NCBI RefSeq assembly: GCF_900094735.1
Contig: NZ_FMBM01000002.1
Coordinates: 2,284,501 to 2,348,500, forward strand
From: Saliniramus fredricksonii
Lineage (GTDB): Bacteria; Pseudomonadota; Alphaproteobacteria; Rhizobiales; Beijerinckiaceae
Direction of reading: 5' to 3'
Length of the DNA: 64,000 nt
Shown: positions 38,071 to 47,083 of the stretch, piece after piece
How the letters are laid out: every line of letters starts with the position of its first letter
How positions within the stretch are numbered: the first letter of the stretch is position 1
Program-made: the position numbers and the translations under genes
The notes under the pieces: generated by a model
The model's database searches: none
What the model was told of the DNA's origin: nothing
The model's input: only the letters and a program-made list of their open reading frames with translations

Positions 38071-39939
38071 TCAGCCTTCGAGCGCCTGCGAAATCTCCAG
38101 CCACTCTTCTTCCGCCCGCTCCAGCGCCTCCGCCGCTTCGCCGCGCATGCGGGAAATCTCGGCGGCTTTCTGTGGATCGCGCCGGAAGGCCTCACCGTCA
38201 CCGATGGCCGCGTCGATCTTGGCGATCACCCCGGTAAACTTCTCGATACGTGCCTCCACCTGCGCGAGTTGCTTGCGCAGAGGCGCCTGGCGGGCGCGCT
38301 TCTCGGCTGCGGACTTGCGATCATCGTTGCGGGCGGGACGCTCTTCACGGCTGGAATCACGACCGCCCGTCTGGTTCAGCCCCCCCGAGAGCACGAATTT
38401 GCGGTAATCCTCCATATCGCCATCGAAGGGCTTCACCCGCCCGCCGCCGATCAGCCAGAGCCGGTCGGCGCAGGCCTCGACGAGGAAGCGGTCATGGCTG
38501 ACGATGATCACCGCGCCGTTGAAACCGGCGATCGCCTCGACGAGCGCCTGCCGGCTGTCGATATCGAGGTGGTTGGTGGGCTCGTCGAGAATCAGAAGAT
38601 GTGGCCCGTCAAACGCCGCGAGCCCCATCAGCAGCCGCGCCTTCTCGCCGCCGGAGAGCTTCTCGACCGGCGTATCACCCTTGTTTCCGGGAAAGCCGAA
38701 CCGGGCCGCGCGGGCGCGGATCTTCGCCTCCGGCGCGCCGGGCATGCGCTCGGCCACATGCGCGACGGGGCTCGCCTGCGGGCGCAACTCGTCGAGCTGG
38801 TGCTGGGCGAAATACGCGACCTTCATCTTCGACGAGGCGACCATCTCGCCCTTCAACGGGGGCAGTCGCCCGCCAATCAACTTGCAGAAGGTTGATTTAC
38901 CGTTGCCATTGGCGCCGAGCAGCGCGATCCGGTCATCGGGCAGGATCGAGAGACTGATCCGATCGAGCACCGGTTTCTCATCGTAACCCGCCGCCGCGCC
39001 GTCGAGCGCGATCAGGGGCGGCGATAGCAGCTTCTCGGGGCTGGGCAGATCGAAGGGAAGCGTCGCCTCCTCGGTGATGGTGACGATGGGCTGCAGCTTC
39101 TCGAGGCGCTTGAGCCGCGATTGCGCCTGGCGCGCCTTGGTGGCCTTGGCGCGAAAGCGGTCGACGAAGCTCTGCAGATGCTTGCGTTCACTCTCCTGCT
39201 TGGCCGCGCTCTTTTGCAAAAGCATCTGCTTTTCTGCCCGCTGCCGGGCAAACGAGGTATAGCCGCCGCGATAGAGCGTCAGCTTCGCACTATCGAGATG
39301 CAGGATGTGATCGACACAGGTATCGAGCAGGTCGCGATCGTGGCTGATGACCAGCACCGTATGCGGGTAGCGCGCCAGATAATCATAGAGCCAGAGCGTG
39401 CCTTCGATATCGAGATAGTTGGTGGGCTCATCAAGAAGCAGGAGATCGGGCTCGGAGAAGAGGACGGCAGCGAGCGCCACGCGCATGCGCCAGCCCCCGG
39501 AGAAGGACGCGCACGGTCGCGCCTGCGCCTCGGCATCAAAACCCAGCCCATGCAGGATCGCCGCCGCGCGCGCCGGCGCGGAATACGCGCCGATATCGGT
39601 CAGACGCGTCTCGATCTCGGCGCGGTGAACGCCCTCGGCGGTCTCGGCCTCGGCCATCAGCCGGGCGCGCTCGGTATCGGCGGCGAGCACCACCTCGATC
39701 AGGCTCTCCGGCCCGCCCGGCGCCTCCTGCGCCACGGTGCCGATGCGCCGCCCCTTCGGCATGCCGACCTGGCCGGTTTCCGGGGAGAGCTCGCCCAGAA
39801 GAATGCGAAACAGCGTCGTCTTGCCGGTGCCGTTGCGCCCCACGATCCCCACCCGCGCCCCGTCGGGCACCGCGAAGGAAGTGTTGTCGAGCAGAATGCG
39901 CTCGCCGAGCCGGTAGGTGAGATCATTGACGTGCAGCAT
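38071..39939 (-). CDS. ABC-F family ATPase (Uup/YheS type)
   Basis: This soluble 622-residue protein carries two ATP-binding cassettes. The first has Walker A VGRNGTGKTT, signature FSGGWRMRVALA and Walker B LLLLDEPTNYLD; the second has LLGANGNGKST, LSGGEKARLL and LLILDEPTNHLD. A basic helical linker between them (about 230-290, KHLQSFVDRFRAKATKARQAQSRLKRL) is the ribosome-reaching arm of ABC-F factors. The C-terminal coiled coil (about 545-620) is as in Uup/YheS. There are no membrane segments, so it acts on ribosomes or DNA rather than in transport. ATG 39939 is the start matching the family; upstream codons to 40065 show no similarity. It is divergent from the aldo-keto reductase. Confidence 0.92.
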   Translation of the reverse strand: MLHVNDLTYRLGERILLDNTSFAVPDGARVGIVGRNGTGKTTLFRILLGELSPETGQVGMPKGRRIGTVAQEAPGGPESLIEVVLAADTERARLMAEAETAEGVHRAEIETRLTDIGAYSAPARAAAILHGLGFDAEAQARPCASFSGGWRMRVALAAVLFSEPDLLLLDEPTNYLDIEGTLWLYDYLARYPHTVLVISHDRDLLDTCVDHILHLDSAKLTLYRGGYTSFARQRAEKQMLLQKSAAKQESERKHLQSFVDRFRAKATKARQAQSRLKRLEKLQPIVTITEEATLPFDLPSPEKLLSPPLIALDGAAAGYDEKPVLDRISLSILPDDRIALLGANGNGKSTFCKLIGGRLPPLKGEMVASSKMKVAYFAQHQLDELRPQASPVAHVAERMPGAPEAKIRARAARFGFPGNKGDTPVEKLSGGEKARLLMGLAAFDGPHLLILDEPTNHLDIDSRQALVEAIAGFNGAVIIVSHDRFLVEACADRLWLIGGGRVKPFDGDMEDYRKFVLSGGLNQTGGRDSSREERPARNDDRKSAAEKRARQAPLRKQLAQVEARIEKFTGVIAKIDAAIGDGEAFRRDPQKAAEISRMRGEAAEALERAEEEWLEISQALEG

Positions 39940-40087
39940 GCGGCGACTTGTGCCGCCGCAGCGGCGGTTTTGCAAGAGGGATGAGGCCCGCCACCCGTTC
40001 GTGACATTGCTGGTACTCCCCTGCGCGAATGATACTCTATGCTCATACGCAGATTGAATCGCCACGCATCCACGAAGGACTCAAAGC

Positions 40088-41134
40088 ATGCAATACAGAC
40101 CCCTCGGTCGCACCGGACTCCAGGTCAGCGCCATCTGCCTCGGCAGCATGACCTGGGGCGAACAGGACAGCGAGGCCGAGGGCCACGCGCAGATGGATTA
40201 CGCCTTCGAACGCGGCATCAATTTCATCGACACCGCCGAGCTCTACCCCGTCCCGCCAAAGGCCGGGACGCAGGGCGCGACGGAGGAGATCATCGGCTCG
40301 TGGATGGCGCAGCGGAAAAACCGCGCCGACGTGATCCTCGCCACCAAGGTGATCGGGCGCTCGCAGAATACCTGGTTCCGCGATGACGGCTCCCCGGCGG
40401 AGCTCTCGCGCGCACAGATTCTGGAAGCGGTAGACAAGAGCCTGAAACGTCTGCGCACCGACTACATCGATCTCTATCAGGTGCACTGGCCCGACCGCGC
40501 CGTCAGCGCCTTCGGCTCCAATGCCACGATCTTCCGCAATGTCCGCGAGCCGGAGCACAGCATCGAATCCACCCTCGATGTGCTGGCTGAACTGGTACGT
40601 GCCGGCAAGGTGCGCCATGTCGGCATCTCCAACGAATCGGCCTGGGGCGCGATGCGCTATCTCGCCCATGCGGAGCACACGGATGCGCCGCGTGTCGCGT
40701 CGATCCAGAACGCATACTCGCTGGTCAACCGGACTTTCGAGGTGAATCTGGCCGAACTCGCCATGCGCGAACATGTCGGGTTGCTGGCCTATTCACCCCT
40801 GGCGCAGGGCTATCTCACCGGCAAATATGCCGGCGGCGCGCTGCCGAAAGGTTCCCGAAAGCAGCTCTTCGAGCGGCTCCAGCGCTACGAAAAGCCGGTC
40901 GCAATGCTCGCCTACGAGGCCTATACCGCGCTGGCTCGCGAATACGGGCTCGACCCGGCGCAGATGGCGCTCGCCTTCGTCACCAGCCGCCCCTTCGTCA
41001 CCAGCAACATCATCGGCGCGACCACGCTGGAGCAGCTGAAGACCAATATCGATTCGATCGACGTGACGATCACGCCCGAGTTGGAAGAGCGTATCGACGC
41101 GATCCACCTGCAATATTGCAATCCGGCGCCGTGA
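40088..41134 (+). CDS. Aldo-keto reductase (Tas-like)
   Basis: The 348-residue NADPH-dependent oxidoreductase resembles Tas and related proteins. It shows the AKR barrel pattern MQYRPLGRTGLQVSAICLGSMTWG, the catalytic region FIDTAELYPVPPKAGTQGATEEIIGSW (Asp and Tyr), the catalytic lysine in LATKVIG, the HWPDRA strand and GISNESAWG. The cofactor-binding end is PFVTSNIIGATTLEQL. AAGGA lies upstream of ATG 40088. The carbonyl substrate is not predictable. It converges with the DUF2336 gene, whose stop begins 15 bases downstream. Confidence 0.9.
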   Translation: MQYRPLGRTGLQVSAICLGSMTWGEQDSEAEGHAQMDYAFERGINFIDTAELYPVPPKAGTQGATEEIIGSWMAQRKNRADVILATKVIGRSQNTWFRDDGSPAELSRAQILEAVDKSLKRLRTDYIDLYQVHWPDRAVSAFGSNATIFRNVREPEHSIESTLDVLAELVRAGKVRHVGISNESAWGAMRYLAHAEHTDAPRVASIQNAYSLVNRTFEVNLAELAMREHVGLLAYSPLAQGYLTGKYAGGALPKGSRKQLFERLQRYEKPVAMLAYEAYTALAREYGLDPAQMALAFVTSRPFVTSNIIGATTLEQLKTNIDSIDVTITPELEERIDAIHLQYCNPAP

Positions 41135-41149
41135 GGGGCCGAACGGGGA

Positions 41150-42751
41150 TCAGGATTTGCCGCTCGTTACCGGGCGGCCCTTGACCGGCTTGCCGGTGAC
41201 CTTCCGGGGCGCCGGGCTGGCAGAACCTCCGCCCGGCGCCTTGCGCGGGAAGGATTTGCCGTCGACGGGTTTGCCGACCGTCTTGCCGACCGTCTTGCCC
41301 ACGGTCTTATCGGTGCTCTTGCCGGTGCTCTTGCCCGTCGCACTGCCCACAGGGTTGCCGACGACCTTGCCCGCGACCTTGCCCGCCGCCTGTCCCGATG
41401 CTGTCGCGGCGGCGACAGGGCGGGTGGCAAGCGTCGCGCCGGGGGGCGACGTACCGTTCATCTGACCGGCGACGCGGCTGACCATGTCGCGCATGGCGCC
41501 GGCGAGCGAGGTCAGGCCGCCGCGCGCGCTGTTCGCCGTCTGCGATACATCGGGAGACGGCGTCTGCGCCGGAGACTTGTTCGCCGTATCTGGTGACGTG
41601 CCCCTCCCGGAAGCAGCCACTTCCGGCTCGGCCCCGGCTTTCTGCCTGCGCTTTTGCGCCGCGCCGGCCTTGGCCTGCGAGACGGCATAATGCACCACGC
41701 GCCGCGCCGTTTCCGGCTTGAGGCGCTGGAAGACGTTGTAGGCCTCTTCGAGCAGCTCGACCGAGGGCTGGCGCCCGCTGCGCTTGCCCAGCAGCGTCTT
41801 GAAATTCGGCCAGGTCAGACCCGCTGCCGAGGCGATGAAGAGGATCGCATCGAAACGCGGTGCGTAGAACGCGTTCACGACCTTGCCGAGATCGATGCCG
41901 ACCTTGTCGGCGATCGCAGCCAGCACGTCTTCCATGCGGTTGCGCTTGATCCACTGGACGAGCTCGGCCTCCTGGACCGGCTGATCCTTGCCGCGCTCCT
42001 TGATGAACTGGCGTGCCATGTCGAGATCGGCCGCGAGGAATTCGCGCCCGCGATCGGGAACGAATTTCTTCTGCATGTCGGCGATTACCGAATCGATTGC
42101 TTTCTCCATGCGCTCGCCGAGTTCGTCGACCAGCGTCTGGCGAACCTTGTCGCGCACTGAATCGGCCAGTTTCTCGACCTGCTCGGGCGTCAGTTCGCCG
42201 CGATAGTTGAGCGCATCCTGAATCTCGGGGTCATCCTGCGAGCGCGCCATCAGCCGCGCGAAACCGTCATCGGAGAATCGCGCGCCCTCGTTCACGGCGA
42301 GCGCGCGGATGGGATCGTCCTCATCGCGGGCGATGATGGAATCGGTGACGCGCTCCGAGAGGCTGCTGCGGCGCGATACCGCCAGCACATGCATGGCGCT
42401 CTTGGTCTCAACCACGAAGATCAGATCGTCGTCGCCGAGTTGTTCGGAGCGCCCCAGCACCGGCGTCGCGACTTCGTAATTGTCGTCGAAAGCGAGTTCG
42501 CGCACCATCTTCAGCGGCGCGCGCGGAATGTCGGCAAGGCGCTCGGAGACCGCATAGCGCACGCGGAAATCGACATCCCTAGCGAGCCGCAACATCACTT
42601 CGTCGAAGGTCGCAATGACGTTCTCGTCGAGCCAGCGGGCATTGTCGACGAAGAGATTGGTGATCTGACGCAGCATCGCCATGCGCCGGCGGCGATCGGT
42701 GCCGGCGAGGATGTCATCCACCTCTTCGATCATTGCTTCCGCAGGGCTCAT
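41150..42751 (-). CDS. DUF2336-family protein with a Gly-Lys repeat tail
   Basis: The 533-residue protein has an N-terminal helical-repeat region of the DUF2336 family (about 1-370; DVDFRVRYAVSERLADIPRAPLKMVRELAFDDNYEVATPVL). The family is largely alphaproteobacterial and of unknown function. Residues 371-533 are low-complexity, rich in Lys, Gly, Thr, Val and Pro, and contain about eleven tandem four-residue units of the type GKTV/GKST/GKPV (453-496) before another basic stretch (RKVTGKPVKGRPVTSGKS). Such tails can bind nucleic acid or acidic partners, which is only inference. It has no signal peptide or membrane segment. The start is ATG 42751, without a clear ribosome binding site. Confidence 0.82.
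   Translation of the reverse strand: MSPAEAMIEEVDDILAGTDRRRRMAMLRQITNLFVDNARWLDENVIATFDEVMLRLARDVDFRVRYAVSERLADIPRAPLKMVRELAFDDNYEVATPVLGRSEQLGDDDLIFVVETKSAMHVLAVSRRSSLSERVTDSIIARDEDDPIRALAVNEGARFSDDGFARLMARSQDDPEIQDALNYRGELTPEQVEKLADSVRDKVRQTLVDELGERMEKAIDSVIADMQKKFVPDRGREFLAADLDMARQFIKERGKDQPVQEAELVQWIKRNRMEDVLAAIADKVGIDLGKVVNAFYAPRFDAILFIASAAGLTWPNFKTLLGKRSGRQPSVELLEEAYNVFQRLKPETARRVVHYAVSQAKAGAAQKRRQKAGAEPEVAASGRGTSPDTANKSPAQTPSPDVSQTANSARGGLTSLAGAMRDMVSRVAGQMNGTSPPGATLATRPVAAATASGQAAGKVAGKVVGNPVGSATGKSTGKSTDKTVGKTVGKTVGKPVDGKSFPRKAPGGGSASPAPRKVTGKPVKGRPVTSGKS
41264..41395 (-). repeat. Twelve-base tandem repeats encoding GKxx units
   Basis: The stretch encodes residues 453-496 of the DUF2336 protein as eleven consecutive four-residue units (GQAA, GKVA, GKVV, GNPV, GSAT, GKST, GKST, DKTV, GKTV, GKTV, GKPV). 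On the plus strand it reads as imperfect repeats of TTGCCGACCGTC. Adjacent copies at 41268-41315 are the most alike, suggesting recent slippage. Confidence 0.75.
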
Positions 42752-42972
42752 CGATCATCCATGGGTTCTGAGCGTGACGATAGGTTATGCCGGCAGGGGT
42801 TTCATAAGAGTGAACTGAAACGCACACATAGCAAAAATTGTTTGCATGATGCCTGCACAATCAGAAAGGCCCGCCACACGGGCCAAAGCGGCGTGGAGAA
42901 GACCGGCGCGCCTCTTGCGCCGGCCCTCTGATCGTCCACAATGGTCGTGCTGGGGAATGACGGGAGGCGCCG

Positions 42973-43533
42973 ATGCCACGCTTGTTCGCAGGTTTGGAAA
43001 TCCCTGCAGATCTCGTCGAACGCCTCGCGCTGTTTCGCGCCGGCCTGCCGGGTGCGCGCTGGATCGATCCGGACAATTATCACCTCACCCTGCGTTTCAT
43101 CGGCGATGTCGACGGCCATGTGGCGCACGAGATCGATACCGGGCTCGCCGAGATACGTCCCCGGGCGCCGATCGCGGTGACTTTCGAGGGGTTCGACGTG
43201 TTCGGCGGCGACCGCCCGCATGCGCTGATCGTACGTGCCCGCCTCACCCGCGAACTCGCCGATCTTCAGGCGGAGATCGAACGGCGCCTGCGCCGGGCCG
43301 GGCTGGCCCCGGAGAAGCGCAAGTTCGTGCCGCATGTGACGCTGGCACGGCTGCGCGGCGTCGATCCGCTGCGTGCTGCCGATTATATCGCAAGGCAGGG
43401 CCGGTTTCCGGATCTGGGCTTCGAGGTCGGCCATGTCAGCCTGTTCTCCGCCCGTGACATCACCGGCGGCGGGCCCTATCTCGTAGAGGCGGCATATCCG
43501 TTTGCGGGGATGGCCCTGGCGGGCAATCGCTAG
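42973..43533 (+). CDS. thpR: RNA 2',3'-cyclic phosphodiesterase
   Basis: The 186-residue protein belongs to the 2H phosphoesterase superfamily. The two defining motifs are HLTLRF (about 37-42) and HVTLARL (about 121-127), which provide the two catalytic histidines. The start MPRLFAGLEIPADLVERL is characteristic of ThpR (formerly LigT), which opens 2',3'-cyclic phosphates at RNA ends. GGGAGG lies five bases before the ATG. It is followed 60 bases later by the pterin dehydratase gene. The biological substrate of the family is not settled. Confidence 0.92.
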   Translation: MPRLFAGLEIPADLVERLALFRAGLPGARWIDPDNYHLTLRFIGDVDGHVAHEIDTGLAEIRPRAPIAVTFEGFDVFGGDRPHALIVRARLTRELADLQAEIERRLRRAGLAPEKRKFVPHVTLARLRGVDPLRAADYIARQGRFPDLGFEVGHVSLFSARDITGGGPYLVEAAYPFAGMALAGNR

Positions 43534-43593
43534 GCCGGCCCCGTACCGGGTGCACCTCGAAACGGCATACGCGCAGCATGAAAGGAAAGACCC

Positions 43594-43890
43594 ATGTCCG
43601 GTGAGCGGCTCAGCAATGCGGAACTCGACGATCTCCTGGAAACGCTCGAGGGCTGGGAGAAGGTCGAAGGCCGGGAGGCCATCCAAAAGACCTTCGTCTT
43701 CGCCGATTTCGTCGATGCGTTCGGCTGGATGAGCAAGGTGGCGCTCACCGCCGAGAAGATGGATCACCATCCCGAATGGTACAATGTCTACAAGACCGTC
43801 GAGGTCGTCCTGACCACCCATGATGCCGACGGCGTCACCGGCAAGGATGCCGAGCTCGCCAAGGCGATGGACCGGATGGCGCAGCGCTGA
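43594..43890 (+). CDS. phhB: 4a-hydroxytetrahydrobiopterin (pterin-4a-carbinolamine) dehydratase
   Basis: This 98-residue enzyme recycles the oxidised pterin cofactor formed by aromatic amino-acid hydroxylases. The catalytic motif [16 protein letters not shown] (about 56-71) is present with both histidines, preceded by [14 protein letters not shown]. An AAAGGAAAG ribosome binding site precedes ATG 43594. No phenylalanine hydroxylase lies in the window; in many bacteria this protein is encoded apart from it. It converges with the DHDPS-family gene. Confidence 0.94.
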   Translation: MSGERLSNAELDDLLETLEGWEKVEGREAIQKTFVFADFVDAFGWMSKVALTAEKMDHHPEWYNVYKTVEVVLTTHDADGVTGKDAELAKAMDRMAQR

Positions 43891-43915
43891 ACCCGGTTCG
43901 CGCAACGTCGCGGGA

Positions 43916-44809
43916 TCAGGACGGATCGCAGGCAGCGATGATCTGCGCGATGCGTTCGCGCTCGGCCCCCGTGATCTCGCGCAGGGGCGCAGGCAGGCTG
44001 TCGGGCTTCGTCAGACCCATGAGCGTGGCGGCGGTGGCCATCACGCGCATCCCGCCGCCATTGCGCGCAAAAGCGTCCCAGAACGGGGAGAGCGCCTGTG
44101 ACAGCTGCATCGCCCGCGCCGCGTCGCCCGCCTGAGCGGCGCGGGTGAGGGCGAGCGCCGCATGCGGGAAGAGCCCGCCGATGACCGAATACCACGCGTC
44201 ACATCCGGCATTGAGGCCCGTCGCGGCGAAGGCATCGCCGCTGACCCCGATCGTGACCCGTGCCGGAACGAGGCCGCGCAGCCTTGACACGTGGGCGCGC
44301 GCCACTTCCGGCTCCGTCGGCACGCCCGGTATCTTGATCGAGCCGATCTGCGGTAGCGCGGCGAGCGCTGCATAGAGATCATCATCGAAATCGAAATGTG
44401 TCGTGCGCGGATTGTCGTAGACGCAGATCGGCACGGATGCGTTCCGCGCCACGGCCTCGAACAGGCCGTAGACCTCGTCGGGCCGCAGCGGCTGATAGGA
44501 GACCGGCGCCAGCAGAAGCCCGGAGACTCCGGCCGCCTGCGCGTCCTGCGCATGGTGCAACACGTCCCGCTGGCGCAGGGCACCAATGCCCAGCATAACC
44601 GGGATCCCCGCCGCATGCTCCACCGCCAGCGCCGCAGCGCGCCGGCGTTCGGCCCGATCGAGATAGGGGTAGCTGCCGGTCGAACCGAGCGCGCCGATCG
44701 AATCGACCCCCGCAGCGACAAGGCACTGAACCAGCCCGATGAAGGCAGCTTCGTCGATCCCCTGCGCATTCAGCGGAGTCAGCGGAAAGGCACTCAGACC
44801 CTTGAACAT
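43916..44809 (-). CDS. Dihydrodipicolinate synthase-family aldolase/lyase
   Basis: The 297-residue class I aldolase has the Schiff-base lysine in IGSIKIPG (about 157-164) and the catalytic tyrosine in CVYDNPRTT (about 131-139). The pyruvate carboxylate loop reads GSTGSYPYL instead of GTTGE. This departs from true DapA, so a catabolic or sugar-acid lyase in the family is more likely than lysine biosynthesis. ATG 44809 matches the family start FKGLSAFPLTPLNAQG; upstream codons to 45010 show no similarity. It stands alone on the minus strand, divergent from the ABC importer, and the substrate is unknown. Confidence 0.82.
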   Translation of the reverse strand: MFKGLSAFPLTPLNAQGIDEAAFIGLVQCLVAAGVDSIGALGSTGSYPYLDRAERRRAAALAVEHAAGIPVMLGIGALRQRDVLHHAQDAQAAGVSGLLLAPVSYQPLRPDEVYGLFEAVARNASVPICVYDNPRTTHFDFDDDLYAALAALPQIGSIKIPGVPTEPEVARAHVSRLRGLVPARVTIGVSGDAFAATGLNAGCDAWYSVIGGLFPHAALALTRAAQAGDAARAMQLSQALSPFWDAFARNGGGMRVMATAATLMGLTKPDSLPAPLREITGAERERIAQIIAACDPS

Positions 44810-45038
44810 GGCGAACTCGCATTGTGAAGACGGCGCCGGATCAAACCCGATACGCCAGCGCGGCGCAAGCGTGTGCAGGCGCCGAGAGAGATATGCGCAG
44901 GCGGGTTCGGGTGGTGCGATCGATGCGGACCGCCCATCCATGCGGGATCGAGGCCGCCCGCATGGAAGACCGCCCTGCCGCGCGGGTCGACTAATTTTAC
45001 ATAGCTGCAACGGATTTAAATTTTCAAAGCAGCCGCGA

Positions 45039-45068
45039 TTGACAAATTGAATCGCGCCGTTCTACAAA
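45039..45068 (+). promoter_or_regulatory. Predicted sigma-70 promoter of the ABC importer operon
   Basis: TTGACA at 45039-45044 is a perfect -35 box, followed by an 18-base spacer and TACAAA at 45063-45068. Transcription would start about 100 bases before the binding-protein ATG. Confidence 0.55.
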
Positions 45069-45101
45069 ACGAACGGATTGATCCAGCCATACAACAATCT
45101 G

Positions 45102-45135
45102 CGCATGCGTTTTCGGTTTCTGCCACACGCATGCG
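45102..45135 (+). promoter_or_regulatory. Inverted repeat in the leader of the ABC importer operon
   Basis: CGCATGCGT (45102-45110) is matched by ACGCATGCG (45127-45135) across a 16-base interval; each arm contains the eight-base palindrome CGCATGCG. It lies between the promoter-like element and the binding-protein start, as expected for a repressor/activator site or a leader hairpin. Confidence 0.5.
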
Positions 45136-45174
45136 GTTAGATTTCATCACAAATTTAAGGCGAAAGGGCAAGCC

Positions 45175-46152
45175 ATGCGCCGTTTCACGCGTTTCAAAAA
45201 AGTCCTCGCAAGCTTTATCACTCTGGCAGCGTTCGGCATGACGAACGTCTCTGCCCAGACTCCCAGCGAGATCCGCGTTGATTATGCCACCTACAACCCC
45301 GTCAGCCTGCTCCTGAAGGAGCGCGGCTATCTTGAGGAAGCGTTGGCGGAAGACGGGATCGACGTGCGCTGGGTGCAGTCTCACGGCTCCAACCGGGCGC
45401 TCGAATTCCTCAATGCCGGCTCCCTCGATTTCGGTTCGACCGCCGGCGCCGCATCCCTGATCGGGCGCATCAACGGCAATCCGATCAACGCGATCTACGT
45501 CTATTCCCAGCCGGAATGGACCGCGCTTGTCACAAGCGCCGATAGCGAAATCGAGAGCGTCGCCGATCTCGCAGGCAAGACCGTCGCGGTGACGCGCGGC
45601 ACCGATCCGCACATCTTCCTCGTGCGTGCGCTGGCCTCCGCCGGCCTGACCGAGCGGGACGTGCGTCTCGTGCTGCTCCAGCATGCCGATGGTCGCCTCG
45701 CGCTGGAACGCGGCGACGTGCAGGCCTGGGCCGGGCTCGATCCGATGATGGCAGCCTCCGAGCTCGAGAGCGGCGCGCGCCTGTTCTACCGCGACGCCGA
45801 TGCCAATAGCTGGGGCATTCTCAACGTGCGCACCGCCTTCGCCGAAGAGCATCCGGAGCTGGTCGAGCGCGTCATCGCCGCCTATGAGCGCGCCCGCGCC
45901 GAGGCCCTGTCCGATCCAAAGGCAATCCAGGCGCTGTTCCAGGAGTTCACCCGCCTGCCGCAGGACGTGGTCGCGCGGCAGTTCGAGCGCACCGATCTGA
46001 CCCATTCCGGCATCGGTAACGGCCAGCGCGAGACCATCCTGCAGGCCGGCCTCGCCCTTCAGGAGGCGGGCGTGATTCGCCGTAATGTCGAAGTCGAGAC
46101 GCATCTCGACGCCCTGATCGACACGCGCTTCAACCCTGCCTCGACGCAGTAA
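45175..46152 (+). CDS. ssuA: ABC transporter substrate-binding protein, sulfonate/nitrate/taurine type
   Basis: The 325-residue periplasmic binding protein has a signal peptide at about 1-27 (basic start, LASFITLAAFGMTNVSAQ). The mature protein resembles SsuA-type proteins: YATYNPVSLLLKERGYLEEAL, WVQSHGSNRALEFLNAGSLDFGSTAGAASLIGRINGNPI, DLAGKTVAVTRGTDPHIFLVRAL and LQHADGRLALERGDVQAWAGLDPMMA. It delivers the ligand to the permease and ATPase encoded next. No desulfonating oxygenase (SsuD/TauD) is present, so aliphatic sulfonate is only the leading guess; the gene symbol is by similarity. Confidence 0.8.
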   Translation: MRRFTRFKKVLASFITLAAFGMTNVSAQTPSEIRVDYATYNPVSLLLKERGYLEEALAEDGIDVRWVQSHGSNRALEFLNAGSLDFGSTAGAASLIGRINGNPINAIYVYSQPEWTALVTSADSEIESVADLAGKTVAVTRGTDPHIFLVRALASAGLTERDVRLVLLQHADGRLALERGDVQAWAGLDPMMAASELESGARLFYRDADANSWGILNVRTAFAEEHPELVERVIAAYERARAEALSDPKAIQALFQEFTRLPQDVVARQFERTDLTHSGIGNGQRETILQAGLALQEAGVIRRNVEVETHLDALIDTRFNPASTQ

Positions 46153-46192
46153 CCGAAACGCGTATCGCGTGACGCACCGCGAGGAGACGAGC

Positions 46193-47083
46193 ATGGCCCT
46201 GCCACAGGCAGCAGACACCCATGACGCGACCGAGCCGGCGGCAGGCTCGCACCAGCCTGCCGCGACGGGTGTGGCGCCGAACGCAGCCGGATCCCGCATG
46301 CATTCCCGCAGGCACTGGTTCAGCGACCAGTTCGCGCTCGCGTTGATCCTGCCGCTGGGGCTCGCCATCGGCTGGGAAGCCGCCGTCAGCTTCGGCCTCG
46401 CCGAGGGACGGCTGATGCCGCCACCGAGCCGCATCGCAAGCGCCTTCCACGAACTCGCGCTCTACGGCGATCTCTGGCGCCATGTCTGGGCGACACTCTG
46501 GCGGGTTCTGGCCGGTTTCGCGCTGGGTGCCGTCGCCGGCATCATTTTCGGCGCGCTCTCGGGGGCGAGCGGGTTTCTGCGCAAACTGCTCGATCCGACC
46601 CTGCAGGCTCTGCGCGCGGTGCCCTCGATCGCCTGGGTGCCCTTGTTCATTCTCTGGTTCGGCATCTTCGAGACCTCCAAGGTCATGCTGATTGCCGTCG
46701 GCGTGTTCTTCCCGGTCTATCTCGGCGTGGCGCAGGGCATTCTCTCCGTCGACCGCAAACTCGTCGAAGTCGGGCGCGCCTTCCGGCTCTCGCGTCCGGC
46801 GATGGCCCGGCGCATCCTGCTGCCGGCGATCCTGCCGGAGACCCTCACCGCGCTGCGCTCGGGGCTCGGCCTCGGTTTCATGTTCGTCGTCGCGGCGGAA
46901 TTCATGGGCGCCTCGGAGGGCCTCGGCTATCTGCTCGTCGATGGCCAGCAGATGGGCATGACCGACCAGATCGTCGCCGCCATCATCGCCTTCGCCCTGC
47001 TCGGCAAGGCCGCGGACTGGCTGCTCGTCACCCTCACTGCCCCGCTCATTCGCTGGCAGGATACCGTCAGGGAGCGCCTGTAA
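46193..47083 (+). CDS. ssuC: ABC transporter permease, sulfonate/nitrate/taurine type
   Basis: The 296-residue inner-membrane permease has about six membrane helices and the cytoplasmic EAA loop VEVGRAFRLSRPAMARRILLPAILPETLTALRSGLGLGF (about 195-233) that contacts the ATPase. The first 50 residues are hydrophilic and alanine-rich, longer than in typical SsuC. ATG 46193 was chosen because GAGGAG lies six bases upstream. The gene starts 40 bases after the binding-protein stop, and the ATPase start overlaps its stop codon. Confidence 0.9.
   Translation: MALPQAADTHDATEPAAGSHQPAATGVAPNAAGSRMHSRRHWFSDQFALALILPLGLAIGWEAAVSFGLAEGRLMPPPSRIASAFHELALYGDLWRHVWATLWRVLAGFALGAVAGIIFGALSGASGFLRKLLDPTLQALRAVPSIAWVPLFILWFGIFETSKVMLIAVGVFFPVYLGVAQGILSVDRKLVEVGRAFRLSRPAMARRILLPAILPETLTALRSGLGLGFMFVVAAEFMGASEGLGYLLVDGQQMGMTDQIVAAIIAFALLGKAADWLLVTLTAPLIRWQDTVRERL

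Larger units (their letters stand above)
44810..45174. other. Divergent intergenic region between the DHDPS-family gene and the ABC importer
   Basis: The left part (44810-44995) is GC-rich and shows no supported gene. The right part is AT-rich and carries a promoter-like element (45039-45068), an inverted repeat (45102-45135) and the ribosome binding site of the binding-protein gene (AAAGGG at about 45164-45169). Confidence 0.6.
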
